DNA from: Agarophyton chilense
Taxonomy: Eukaryota > Rhodophyta > Florideophyceae > Gracilariales > Gracilariaceae
Direction: 5' to 3'
DNA length: 64,000 nt
Assembly (NCBI GenBank): GCA_030374765.1
Contig: JARGXX010000027.1
Span: 620,001-684,000, forward strand
The notes beneath the pieces were generated by a model. That model was not told where the DNA came from, did no database searches, and saw only the letters and a list, made by a program, of their open reading frames with translations. The position numbers and the translations under genes were made by a program. Each line of letters starts with the position of its first letter. The stretch's first letter is position 1. Below are positions 31,732 to 40,479 of this stretch, one piece after another.

Positions 31732-33762
31732 ATGTCGCCGCCTACCCGTGGTTCCAGGACTGGATCGAACCGTCAAGCGGATTCAGTGCCCCCGGCCCCG
31801 CCTAGGTCGAGGAGCTCAATTTCCGAAGGTCGGAACGATTCCGGTATCGATCCGGACACTCGGAGAGCACCCTCAGTGGTTTCAGGTCCTCGAGGGGTCG
31901 TAGCTGTGGGCCCAGCTCCAGTGGTGGAGACCCCCTCAGCAGCACCCCGAAGTCGGGCCGACCCTGAATTACAGCGCCTGGAGACTCGAATCGATATCGC
32001 CAACGCGGCTCACGTCGAGCTCCTTCAGGAGGTTACTACCCTCCGCCTCAAGGTGGAGGACGCTCAGGTGCGGGGAGTCGCCGATGACCTTCGTACCCTG
32101 AGGAGGGATGTGAACTCCCTTTTGGAAAGCTTTGGTACCCCTGGGGTCTTTATCCAGGAGTACCGGAGCCCCGTGGAGGAACACCGCGTGCAAGCGGAAC
32201 GCTTCCGAGCTCGGCTGGACACCCTCGAGGCCATTATCCGTATGGACGGAGACACAGAAGCCTCGAAGGATAAACCCGACGTTTCGGAAGACGAAGAACA
32301 CCGCTCCGCTAAACGGGACCGCCGCAAGTCTAAGAAGAGGGTTCACCTCCAAGAGGATTTATCGGATTCCGATCCCAATCGCTCGTCATCGAGTTCGTCC
32401 TCCGAATCTTCGGATAGTGAAGATGGACGCCGGTCACCCCGGGCGACTGGGTCGAAGGCTACTTACACCTCTCAAGGGGCAATCCGTACCCGGAAGAAGG
32501 GTAGGAAACACCTTGGATTAAGGGAGCTGAAGCCGACGAATCCTCTCTATCGGAAGCTGCTATCGTACCGCTATTATCGGTTGGATAACCCTTCGGGAGA
32601 TCGAACATCCCGCGGAACGGGTAAGGTCAAGGACTACATCGAAAGGCTGAGCATCACCCTACAGAAGAGGGAATTCACAGGAACAGACCCAATTCTGGTG
32701 CTCGATTTCCTTGCGAGGTTCGTCCAGGAGGCTGACATCCTCTGTATGAGTGAAGCGCAAGCGTATCTTGCATTACCCTATTTCTTAAAGGGGATGGCTG
32801 AAGACCAGTTCAACTCCGTCCGTGGATCATCCCGAGCCTCGGAAGAGGGAGTCACGTGCTGGCCCGAAGCGGTGCAGTACCTCTTGAGGTCATACGCTAC
32901 TGGAAATGCGATTCAGGAAGCAATCCTTGCATTAAGGGATACGCGGCAGAAGCCGATGGAAACCGAAACGGTGTATTCAACTCGCTTGAATAAAGCGTTT
33001 CACCGATGCGGGAATGTATTCCCCGCCTACGAGAGATGCACCATATTTGTGGATGGTTTGGACCCCTCGATAAGGGCATTGGTTGCCCGACATCGGGAAG
33101 AGAAGCGCAAGCTGACCTACTTGGAACTGGTTCAGTACCCCCAGGCTGAGGGGGATACTCTCCGTGCCCGGCAGAACCGAAAGAGTCGGCCAACACGTGC
33201 ACTCCTCGCCGATGGAGGTAACTTGTCTTTGTCACTCGCAGGAGGCCCTGCCCCTGTGGGGGTCAATGATAACATTCACTTCATGGGAAGTAACCCCGAA
33301 TCTATGGGTACGTCTGAGTTGCCGTCGACATCCGCTCCGACTACGGATGAAGACCCTGCGCTCTATACCCAAGGACGGAGGGTGCCAGCCGCATCGCTAC
33401 CTTTTGCGAATACCGCTGCTCGGTTCTCTCGCCCCAGATAGAGGGATACAGCACCACGTCGCGTGGATTCACGTCCACAACCGAACCCGGCAGAGCTGAT
33501 TTGCTATTTGTGTTACCTCCGTGGTCACACAGCACCAGACTGCACATTTCCCCTGCGGGAGGGTTCACGAATTATCGCTCAGTACGAGGCTCTGACCTCT
33601 GAGGAGAAAGCTCGAGTCCCGAGTAGGTCCTATGAGGAACAAAGGATACTCCGAGCTCACCTTGCTGACAGGGATACAGAACCTTTACCCGCGAACGGGG
33701 AACAACCGGTCCCCTTCGAGGCAGCTGCACCGAATTCGGTGGGGTCCGCTTCGAAAAACTAA
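31732..33762 (+). CDS. Gag of Ty3 copy A (interrupted by an in-frame UAG)
   Basis: The ATG at 31732 opens 569 residues to a TAG at 33439-33441. The same frame then continues for 106 codons to TAA at 33760-33762. The N-terminal ~130 residues are Pro/Ser/Arg-rich. A coiled-coil-like segment (about 78-150) precedes an acidic Ser-rich linker (SSSSSSESSDSEDG), and a retrotransposon-gag capsid-like domain lies at about 265-460. The zinc knuckle CYLCYLRGHTAPDC (C-x2-C-x4-H-x4-C) is encoded at 33502-33543, after the UAG. The UAG is therefore either a nonsense mutation (one change from CAG) or a readthrough signal; its AGA-UAG-AGG context does not match the known UAG-CAR-YYA readthrough motif. Copy B does not reach this position. 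Confidence 0.9.
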
Positions 33763-33786
33763 ACTTGGGAGTCTCCCCTGCGGGAG
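33753..33786 (+). promoter_or_regulatory. Candidate -1 ribosomal frameshift site between gag and pol
   Basis: In the gag frame the last codons are TCG AAA AAC TAA, and pol lies in the -1 frame. The heptamer G-AAA-AAC (33753-33759) resembles the efficient A-AAA-AAC slip site and sits directly before the gag stop. The AAC codon can re-pair as AAA, while the P-site re-pairing has one first-position mismatch. Thirteen bases downstream, CTCCC (33773-33777) can pair with GGGAG (33782-33786). The site is unchanged in copy B, where the stem retains pairing despite two base changes. It explains how pol, which lacks a good start codon, is expressed. Confidence 0.6.
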
Positions 33787-36700
33787 GGGCGTCTTCTAAG
33801 CCGGAGTTGAAGACGCCCGAGGCGCTCCAGCTTCGCTCCCCAGCTGTGACTATCCTTTCAAGGAGAACGGCTGACACCGACATTAACTCGGGATACTTTA
33901 GTGTCCTCCGTCGCCCGTGGATACGGTCCCGTAATCTCCGTATTCCAGATCGAGTTATGGTAATGGCCAAGCGGAATTATAAATTATTCGCCGACTTCGG
34001 CCTGTCCAACCAGTTTATGGTTCGTCAAATATCTGTCCTGGATACAGGAGCCGCTCCTAACTTAATTCATGTTGAATTGTTACCCCCGCTGCTCCGGGTT
34101 CAAGTTCGTACCGGTCCACCTTTGGATATCGCCGATGCGAACAACAACCCGCTACGGACACTGGGTACAGTTTCCCTCATGGTGAGGTTAGGCTCCTATC
34201 TCGTTCAGCTAGAGTTTATTGTATGCAAGTCACTTGCAGCACCAGTCATACTGGGTTGTGACTTTTGCAGCCGCTTCGTGGAAGCCATCCGTCCTCGGAA
34301 TAGAACTGTGGAACTCGAAGATGGGTCTACGATCCCAATCGTTCGTAAACCCTTACAGGGAGCAGCGCGAACACGCGTTCCTCTCCCTGTCGCGCAGGAA
34401 TCTGTGAAGAAGGACCCGGTGTCTACACGGGTAAAGGTTGCGAAGTCAGTGGCTATCCCGCCAGAAACCCAGGTTTGGCTCACAGTTGTTACCAAGCAAA
34501 TTGGTGTGCATGTGGTACAACCGAACCCGTCTCTGTATACGCGGCGTCAACTCGCCCTCGCGAATGTGGTTGTCTCCGTGGAACCGTATAAACCTTTCAA
34601 GGTTTTGGTAGCCAACTTTGGAAAGACAACGCAGCTTTTGGTCAAACACCAGATCCTGGGTTCTGTTCTTCCACACCCGCATGCGTTCGTACCTACAAAG
34701 ATCTCTATCGCAGAGGTCCTTGGTGTGGCGGACCCTAAGGAGGGGGAGGACACTGCCGAAATCGCGGAAGACGGTGAGCATACGACTGCAGCTCCACACG
34801 CTGAACACTTTAAACCTCAGAAGGTTACGGCCCCTATCACAGGAGCAGACCAGACGGATCCTGTTCAGGAATTGGAGAAATGGGATCTCAACCATGTACC
34901 CGCATCTCATCGGGAGAAGCTGAGGCACATGCTTCGTGAATTTACCCCCATGTGGGATGGTTCCCTTGAAACTATTGGGATTACAGAACACCGCATCGAC
35001 TTGTTACCGAACACTCGGCCTATTGCCCAACACCCTTACAGGGCTGGACCGAAAGCTCGGGAAGAGGAGAAATCTCAGGTGGAGAAGATGCTTAAAGCGG
35101 GCGTAATTGAACCTGCCCAGTCGGCTTGGGCCTCACCAGTGGTGATAGTCCCGAAACCGGATGGATCGTGGCGTTTCTGCATCGATTACAGACGCCTGAA
35201 CGAGGTAACCATTAAGGATGTGTACCCGATCCCTCGGATGGACGAATACATCGACTCCCTTGGGAGCGCTACTGTTTTCTCTACCCTCGACGCCAATTCG
35301 GGCTACTGGCAAGTCCCTATTAGGGAGGAAGATCGAGACAAAACGGCTTTCGTGTGTCATCAAGGACTTTTCCGATTCCGGAGGATGCCTTTTGGGTTGA
35401 CAAATGCCCCCGCAACGTTTCAACGGGCGATAGACATTCTGTTGGCTCCCTTCAAGTGGAGGACGTGTCTAGTGTATTTAGACGACATTATGGTCTTCTC
35501 CAACAACCTGGATGACCACCTCGAACACGTCAGGGACGTAATGATGATACTCCGCGACGCGGGAATCACCTTGAAACTCAAGAAGTGCGAGTTTTTCACC
35601 GATTCGGTTAAGTATCTGGGTCATATCATCCGTCCTGGACAGCTTTCAATCGATGAAGTACGAGTGAAATCCTTGAAGGAAGCAAAACATCCGAAAACTC
35701 AAACGGAGTTGCGATCCTTCTTAGGTCTGTGTAACGTGTATCGCCGATTCGTCCCGAACTTTGCGGATATTGCCACCCCCCTCAACAGGCTCCTGACTAA
35801 GGCACAACCAGTTGAACTGGAACCTTTTGGCGACGCGGAAGCGTCTGCCTTCACGGCACTGGTGAATGCCGTAACATTACCGCCAATCTTGGCTCTACCC
35901 AATCCTGGGCTCCCTTACGAAGTGGACACCGATGCTAGTGCAAACCAAGTAGGGTGTGCACTGTTCCAATCCTCTGAGGATTGTGAAAGTCACCCTATTG
36001 GGTACTGGTCACGTTCCCTGAATGTCCATGAAAGGAACTACTCGGTCTCCGAGAAAGAACGTTTAGCCGTTGTGTGGGCCTTAGCTACACTTCGGCCCTA
36101 TCTGATGGGTACTCGTTTCAAAGTCCATACGGACCACGCATGCTTGCGTTGGCTCCTGGAGATCTCCGAACCCTCGGGCCGCCTTATGCGCTGGCGTCTC
36201 CGACTGTCGGAATTCGACTTTGAGATCCTGTACAAGAAAGGGAAGCTGAACACTCAGGCTGATGCACTATCCCGCTTGGGAACCACAGCGGAAACGGAAC
36301 CCTACGAGGACGATGAAATCCCATGTTTTATGGTATCGGACCTCGAGGGAGGAGCTCAACCGCTGACGGATGATGTTTGTGACGATATACTCGTCAACGA
36401 GAGTCTGGATTCGCCGACCGGCTCTTTCATACCTATCTCTCCAGAGGAGATGATACGCGAGCAACAGCTTGACCCATTCTGTACACGGATTCGTGCTCGC
36501 CTCAACGGAGGATTTCAGTTACCTTTCGAGGACGACGATCAGGGTTACCTAATCAGGACCGTTGGACCTCGCCCGAGGATAGTGGTGCCGCACACCCTAC
36601 AACAGAGGGTATTACACCTCACTCACTATGTGAAGGTTGGCGCCCACCCCGGGGGAAGAAAACTGTACCTCACGTTGAGAAGGGACTTTTACTGGCCGGC

Positions 36701-38291
36701 AATGGCATTCGATTGTTACGCCGTCAGACGGGCCTGCGCCAATTGCGCCAAGAATGACGTCAAACTTCGGAAGCACTCTAAGAAGTTGACGCTGTTCCCG
36801 GCACGGCCTCCACTCGAATTCGTGGCCATAGACATCCTAGGGGAGTTTATCAGGACGCCTAGAGGTCATCGGTATCTGCTTGTCATTTCTGACAGATTCT
36901 CTAAGCTAACGAGAACTGTGCCGCTGAAGCGGATCACCGCCGCTACCGTCGCGCAAGCGTTCGTGACCCATTGGGTGTTCGTATATGGACCGCCGGTGCA
37001 GTTGTTATCCGACAACGGAGGGAAATTCGCATCAAAGTTCTTTCAGGATGTATGTCGAATCCTTGATGTAAGGAATTTATTTGTTACTACGTATCACTCT
37101 CAGGGGAATGGCCAGGTGGAGAGGTTTAACCGCACGATACTCAACGCTTTGAGATCGTATGTTGCGGATCACCCCAAAAATTGGGACTTGTACACAGACG
37201 CTATCACGTATGCATACAACACCCAGGTACATCGGGTTACATCGTTATCCCCATTTGAACTGGTACTGTCGAGGACACCGCCGCCGGTCACCATCGAGGC
37301 TCAACCGACGCTGTCGACGTACCCGTCACCGGGATTGTACCGAGAAGCCTGGAAGGAGTGGCTTACGAAGATGGTGCCGATAGCCCGGAAAGCAATGGAC
37401 AAAGCTCAACGCGCCTACAAGAAGGACTTTGACAATCGGGTTCGCAAACCTCTACCTCAGGTGGAGCCCGACGACTTCGTCTTTCTTCGAAAGGAATACT
37501 ACCATCCTGAAAAGGAACGTAGGCACAAGCTCTCGCCAATTGTGGACGGACCCTATCGTGTGGTTTCTGTAGACCCGGACACGGTGGTACTGGATATCGC
37601 TAACCGCCACGAACGGATCTCCAGGGACCGCATCACACGAGCGCCCAACCCAAATGTGGAAGTGGTATCGGCACCAACACCCTCCACTGGGGATGATTCA
37701 ATGGAAGTTAACCCGTTAGGCGGAGATTCGAACACCCGCCCCGTTATACTTCCGCACCCGGAACGTGGTTTAACCAACCTACCGGAAACTTCTGATAATC
37801 CCGAATCTGGGCCCGCTCCCTCAAGGGCCCAGTCAACGAACTCTTACAGAGTTACTCCCCCACCGGAGGTAATCAAGCCTCCTGGCTCTCCGCCTAAGGA
37901 GGGGGAGGAGGACTTAGTTCCTTCTCAGGACGATGTTTCGGCGTCAGCCAGTCGCCCTAACAGGGAATCTAGTTCTCACAGTGAGACGGCGAGCCCGACC
38001 GAGCCGGCGACAGAGAAGTCACAACCCCAGCGTATGGGTAGCGACATCACCGCCGACCCAGCCAAGCACGACGTCAGAAAAGAAGACGAAAACCCGCCTA
38101 GGGAGAGTCGTGTGGAGAACTCCGCACCCGGAACGCCTACAGAGCCGACGATCACCCGCCGCCGCGGAAGAGACACTGAGGTGTCGCACACTCAAACCCC
38201 GCTTTCTCGGGAACGAGCTGTGTCAGCGGACCCGCACGGGGAAGATCTCGACGACGAGGTTGACCAAATTTGGCTCTCCGTTATGGAATAG
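33765..38291 (+). CDS. Pol polyprotein of Ty3 copy A (PR-RT-RH-INT)
   Basis: An open frame of 1508 residues from a TTG; it really begins upstream and is probably entered by the -1 shift at 33753. Protease: VLDTGAAPNL (Asp 93). Reverse transcriptase: about 430-640, with WRFCIDYRRLN, KTAFVCHQGL and YLDD at 571-574. RNase H: about 715-840, starting DTDASANQVG. Integrase zinc finger: AHPGG to CANC (about 965-992). Integrase core: D in FVAIDILG (about 1020), D in LLSDNGG (about 1082) and E in GQVERFNRT (about 1119). An SH3-like GPYRVV block follows, then a Pro/Ser/Glu-rich disordered tail of about 230 residues. No chromodomain is fused; it is in a separate ORF. One odd residue: TYHSQGN, where copy B and relatives have TYHPQ. 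All catalytic residues are intact. Confidence 0.95.
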   Translation: MGVSPAGGASSKPELKTPEALQLRSPAVTILSRRTADTDINSGYFSVLRRPWIRSRNLRIPDRVMVMAKRNYKLFADFGLSNQFMVRQISVLDTGAAPNLIHVELLPPLLRVQVRTGPPLDIADANNNPLRTLGTVSLMVRLGSYLVQLEFIVCKSLAAPVILGCDFCSRFVEAIRPRNRTVELEDGSTIPIVRKPLQGAARTRVPLPVAQESVKKDPVSTRVKVAKSVAIPPETQVWLTVVTKQIGVHVVQPNPSLYTRRQLALANVVVSVEPYKPFKVLVANFGKTTQLLVKHQILGSVLPHPHAFVPTKISIAEVLGVADPKEGEDTAEIAEDGEHTTAAPHAEHFKPQKVTAPITGADQTDPVQELEKWDLNHVPASHREKLRHMLREFTPMWDGSLETIGITEHRIDLLPNTRPIAQHPYRAGPKAREEEKSQVEKMLKAGVIEPAQSAWASPVVIVPKPDGSWRFCIDYRRLNEVTIKDVYPIPRMDEYIDSLGSATVFSTLDANSGYWQVPIREEDRDKTAFVCHQGLFRFRRMPFGLTNAPATFQRAIDILLAPFKWRTCLVYLDDIMVFSNNLDDHLEHVRDVMMILRDAGITLKLKKCEFFTDSVKYLGHIIRPGQLSIDEVRVKSLKEAKHPKTQTELRSFLGLCNVYRRFVPNFADIATPLNRLLTKAQPVELEPFGDAEASAFTALVNAVTLPPILALPNPGLPYEVDTDASANQVGCALFQSSEDCESHPIGYWSRSLNVHERNYSVSEKERLAVVWALATLRPYLMGTRFKVHTDHACLRWLLEISEPSGRLMRWRLRLSEFDFEILYKKGKLNTQADALSRLGTTAETEPYEDDEIPCFMVSDLEGGAQPLTDDVCDDILVNESLDSPTGSFIPISPEEMIREQQLDPFCTRIRARLNGGFQLPFEDDDQGYLIRTVGPRPRIVVPHTLQQRVLHLTHYVKVGAHPGGRKLYLTLRRDFYWPAMAFDCYAVRRACANCAKNDVKLRKHSKKLTLFPARPPLEFVAIDILGEFIRTPRGHRYLLVISDRFSKLTRTVPLKRITAATVAQAFVTHWVFVYGPPVQLLSDNGGKFASKFFQDVCRILDVRNLFVTTYHSQGNGQVERFNRTILNALRSYVADHPKNWDLYTDAITYAYNTQVHRVTSLSPFELVLSRTPPPVTIEAQPTLSTYPSPGLYREAWKEWLTKMVPIARKAMDKAQRAYKKDFDNRVRKPLPQVEPDDFVFLRKEYYHPEKERRHKLSPIVDGPYRVVSVDPDTVVLDIANRHERISRDRITRAPNPNVEVVSAPTPSTGDDSMEVNPLGGDSNTRPVILPHPERGLTNLPETSDNPESGPAPSRAQSTNSYRVTPPPEVIKPPGSPPKEGEEDLVPSQDDVSASASRPNRESSSHSETASPTEPATEKSQPQRMGSDITADPAKHDVRKEDENPPRESRVENSAPGTPTEPTITRRRGRDTEVSHTQTPLSRERAVSADPHGEDLDDEVDQIWLSVME

Positions 38292-38873
38292 GAATAGAAA
38301 CTCCTATGGAGACACTGGAACCCTCAGGAATGGGAAAGAAATGAGTGAGACTCGTCGGGGACAGCTCAGGAGAGTGCTAGCCCGTGTGGAAAGCGCCACC
38401 CCACATCCGCATATGCAGATTTTCCCACACAAGGAACGGTCACCCCACACGGGGCGCTCGCGCATTTGGGTGGCACACGTCGAATGGCACCGAGCCAATC
38501 AAAAGGCTCTGACGACCAACCGTCGCGCAAACCGCCTCCGTCGCACGGCGCGTTGCACGGGAGCAACGTTCGTCCCCGTAGCTCGGGTTGACGTTGAAGT
38601 CTTACCCCCCTGAGATTGGAGACGCTACCGCGTCGCGGTTTCTCAACCGTCACGGAATCTAAGAAAACCGTTGTCATCGGGAAGATCTTAGCTTTAAGAA
38701 AAACCCAAAACTGGGCCGTTTTGACTCCGTAGACGGAAGTTACAACGTAGCCCACAGGCCACTCGGCGCCGTTTGGACGAAGTGCTGAGACCCGCTCGCA
38801 ACACGGAAAAGAACCCACCGGGGTGTGTCTAGACCCTACGTTGACACCCTCAAGGGAACTAGAGCGTTCCAAG

Positions 38874-39113
38874 ATGGAAGAGAAGCCCGAACAGGGAAAA
38901 GTGTACCCGCAGGAATTCGTTATCGATCGCATCGTGCGTCACATCTACACCCCCGAGGGAGAAGTTCGCTACCAAGTCCGATGGTACGGATTCTCGCCTG
39001 ATGAGGATACAGTGGAACCCATTGAGCACCTTCTGAGGTCTAAGGTTTTATCCTATCACCGACGCGCTCGGATAACCTTGCCTCCAAATCTGGATCGTGC
39101 CCAAGCCGGGTAA
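38874..39113 (+). CDS. Separate chromodomain ORF of copy A
   Basis: 79 residues from the ATG at 38874; the frame is open from a GTG at 38823. The chromodomain reads FVIDRIVRHIYTPEGEV, YQVRWYGFSPDEDTVEPIEH and a C-terminal helix LLRSKVLSYHRR. Chromodomains bind methylated histone tails and direct chromovirus integration to heterochromatin, normally as the C terminus of integrase. Here it is 582 bp beyond the pol stop, so it needs splicing, reinitiation or its own transcript. The usual TWEP aromatic is Val (TVEP). It is identical in copy B, and the older element C has the homologous block with TWEL. Confidence 0.85.
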   Translation: MEEKPEQGKVYPQEFVIDRIVRHIYTPEGEVRYQVRWYGFSPDEDTVEPIEHLLRSKVLSYHRRARITLPPNLDRAQAG

Positions 39114-39500
39114 GCCACCACGGGAACTGGTGTGGATGCGACCTCGAAGTGAGGAAGATGTTGGACCTCTGAAGAGGAATTGAGGAGAGTATCCCGAAGA
39201 ACACGTATTGAGAGGGAAGGTCTACTGGCCCTCGGCCTAGCGCCGTTGACCGGGGAACACAACACCGGTTATCGGGACAGTTCATGATGAAAAAGGAAAA
39301 GAAGACCCACGAAGTGGAGAAGAAGATTAAGAAGAAGATTGGACCCTAGGAAGGGGAGAAGATGAAGAAGATCCTAAGAAGGAAGAAGAGAAGAAGTAGA
39401 AGTTAAGATCCTAGGAAGGAAGAAGAAAGGAAGTTATGCAAATATCAGAAGTTTACTATTGTCGCCAAGCTATGGACTCCACAATTGCCCGAAGGCGGAA
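39114..39500. repeat. Purine-rich low-complexity tract in copy A
   Basis: From about 39287 to 39440 the plus strand is almost pure G/A, with repeated GAAGAAGA, AAGAAGAT and CCTAGGAAGG units. It lies just beyond the stop of the antisense ORF at 39501, as a pyrimidine tract on that strand. The first 170 bases hold the end of the chromodomain frame's 3' flank. The tract is preserved in copy B (about 58175-58328). Its role is unknown; it could end antisense transcripts or act as a second polypurine primer. Confidence 0.6.
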
Positions 39501-40193
39501 CTACCGAAAGCCCGAGGAGGGACCCGCCCCACCGTTGGGATTCTGACCCTGATGGTACGCCGAGGCGAAAGCCAACATCTGGCTCACATCCGTCATACCC
39601 GGGGGATTCGGAATGCCCGCGTTCACGAGGCCTTGTCGCACACTATCCGCTTGCGGAGTGGCAACCGGCGCCTGCGCAAGGGTGTTCACACCCCACCCGG
39701 GGGGAGCAGATGGACCGCCACCGGATGCATTCGCCGCCGCAGCTGAGGTCGTTCCCACTGGTTGGAAGGGTGCAAATGGCTCCACAGGGAGTACTCCACT
39801 AGGAGCTGGCATGTCGTTATCCAACGCTGGATCGTCCAGGTCTACTGGAGGCTCGTACTCGTAATCGTCGGTATAAATGAACCCCGTCGGGTGTCCCACC
39901 GGCATCGGTTGAGGCGAGTCAATCAGCGCCCGTGCTTGCGCCGCGCTGATGCGAACCCCTTCGAAGGGATTGTAATAGACCCAGTTACCGGAGCCCAGAT
40001 CGTACCGGCCAGGAGACTTGTCTCGCGCGGATCCTTCCCCTGCGGGCTGATTTGCCACTGGAACTCGATCCCATTGGGTGTTGTCGATCACGTCCAAGAT
40101 TGGATACAGGTCCTGCACGTTGCTGGCCGAACCCAACGATGGGACAAGGTCGATTTGACGCATGATGGTCCGTAGCATCGGAGGAATCTCCAC
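39501..40193 (-). CDS. Antisense ORF 2 of copy A (unknown function)
   Basis: An open frame of 230 residues on the strand opposite gag and pol; the first codon is GTG and the first ATG lies five codons in (40178). I do not recognise it. The N-terminal 75 residues look globular (RQIDLVPSLGSASNVQDL, then YDLGSGNWVYYNPFEGVRIS), followed by an acidic YTDDYEYEPPVDLDDPALD and a Pro/Ala/Gly-rich C terminus. Composition and the lack of stops look like a real protein rather than a shadow. It overlaps antisense ORF 1 by 209 bp in the +1 frame and is probably its continuation through a frameshift or splice. The same residues are encoded in copy B. Confidence 0.55.
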   Translation of the reverse strand: MEIPPMLRTIMRQIDLVPSLGSASNVQDLYPILDVIDNTQWDRVPVANQPAGEGSARDKSPGRYDLGSGNWVYYNPFEGVRISAAQARALIDSPQPMPVGHPTGFIYTDDYEYEPPVDLDDPALDNDMPAPSGVLPVEPFAPFQPVGTTSAAAANASGGGPSAPPGWGVNTLAQAPVATPQADSVRQGLVNAGIPNPPGMTDVSQMLAFASAYHQGQNPNGGAGPSSGFR

Positions 40194-40398
40194 CCTGCTG
40201 GGGAGCTTCGTTGTCCGCCGGCGCGGAGGCCGATGGCCCCGAGAGTGGGTTGATGACGTATGGGTTCATTCCCTTGAGAGGGCTGGTTGAGACCGCTGTT
40301 GCGAGAAGTTGCTTATCGCCGAAAGTCGGAGGAGTAGAAGAAAGTTGTACCGATATCCCGGTTTTGTGGCGATCCTCAGAAGTGGTGAAGGACTCCAT
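39985..40398 (-). CDS. Antisense ORF 1 of copy A (unknown function)
   Basis: 137 residues from the ATG at 40398, about 80 bp inside the 3' LTR edge and reading inward; the frame is open from a GTG at 40437. It begins MESFTTSEDRHKTGISV, contains a Ser/Pro/Ala-rich part (PLSGPSASAPADNEAPQQGG), and then turns into Arg-rich sequence of doubtful meaning where antisense ORF 2 overlaps. A shift of +1 near GDSSDA would carry ORF 1 into ORF 2. Copy B differs at one residue (Gly to Arg at position 12 after the ATG). It could be transcribed from an antisense promoter in the 3' LTR. Confidence 0.5.
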   Translation of the reverse strand: MESFTTSEDRHKTGISVQLSSTPPTFGDKQLLATAVSTSPLKGMNPYVINPLSGPSASAPADNEAPQQGGDSSDATDHHASNRPCPIVGFGQQRAGPVSNLGRDRQHPMGSSSSGKSARRGRIRARQVSWPVRSGLR

Positions 40399-40466
40399 TG
40401 GGAAAGAAGTATGTATAGTGATCGGAAAGTTAGACACCCGCGGCTCGGAATGTTCTTCCTCGTCTT

Positions 40467-40479
40467 AAGGAGGGGGAGA
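40467..40479 (+). other. Polypurine tract of copy A
   Basis: AAGGAGGGGGAGA directly abuts the 3' LTR start (40480), as expected for the plus-strand DNA primer of an LTR retrotransposon. The complement is preserved in copy B at 57136-57148. Confidence 0.9.

Noticed and set aside
37933..38613. 226-codon plus ORF overlapping the pol tail in another frame, present in both copies
   Set aside because: Arg-rich shadow of a GC-rich disordered pol tail; the extension beyond the pol stop shows no domain. Conservation is not informative because the copies are almost identical at the DNA level.
38366..38932. 188-codon minus ORF opposite the pol-chromodomain spacer
   Set aside because: Cys/Gly/Arg-rich without folded-looking blocks, overlapping the opposite-strand chromodomain start; less protein-like than the antisense pair at 39501-40398.
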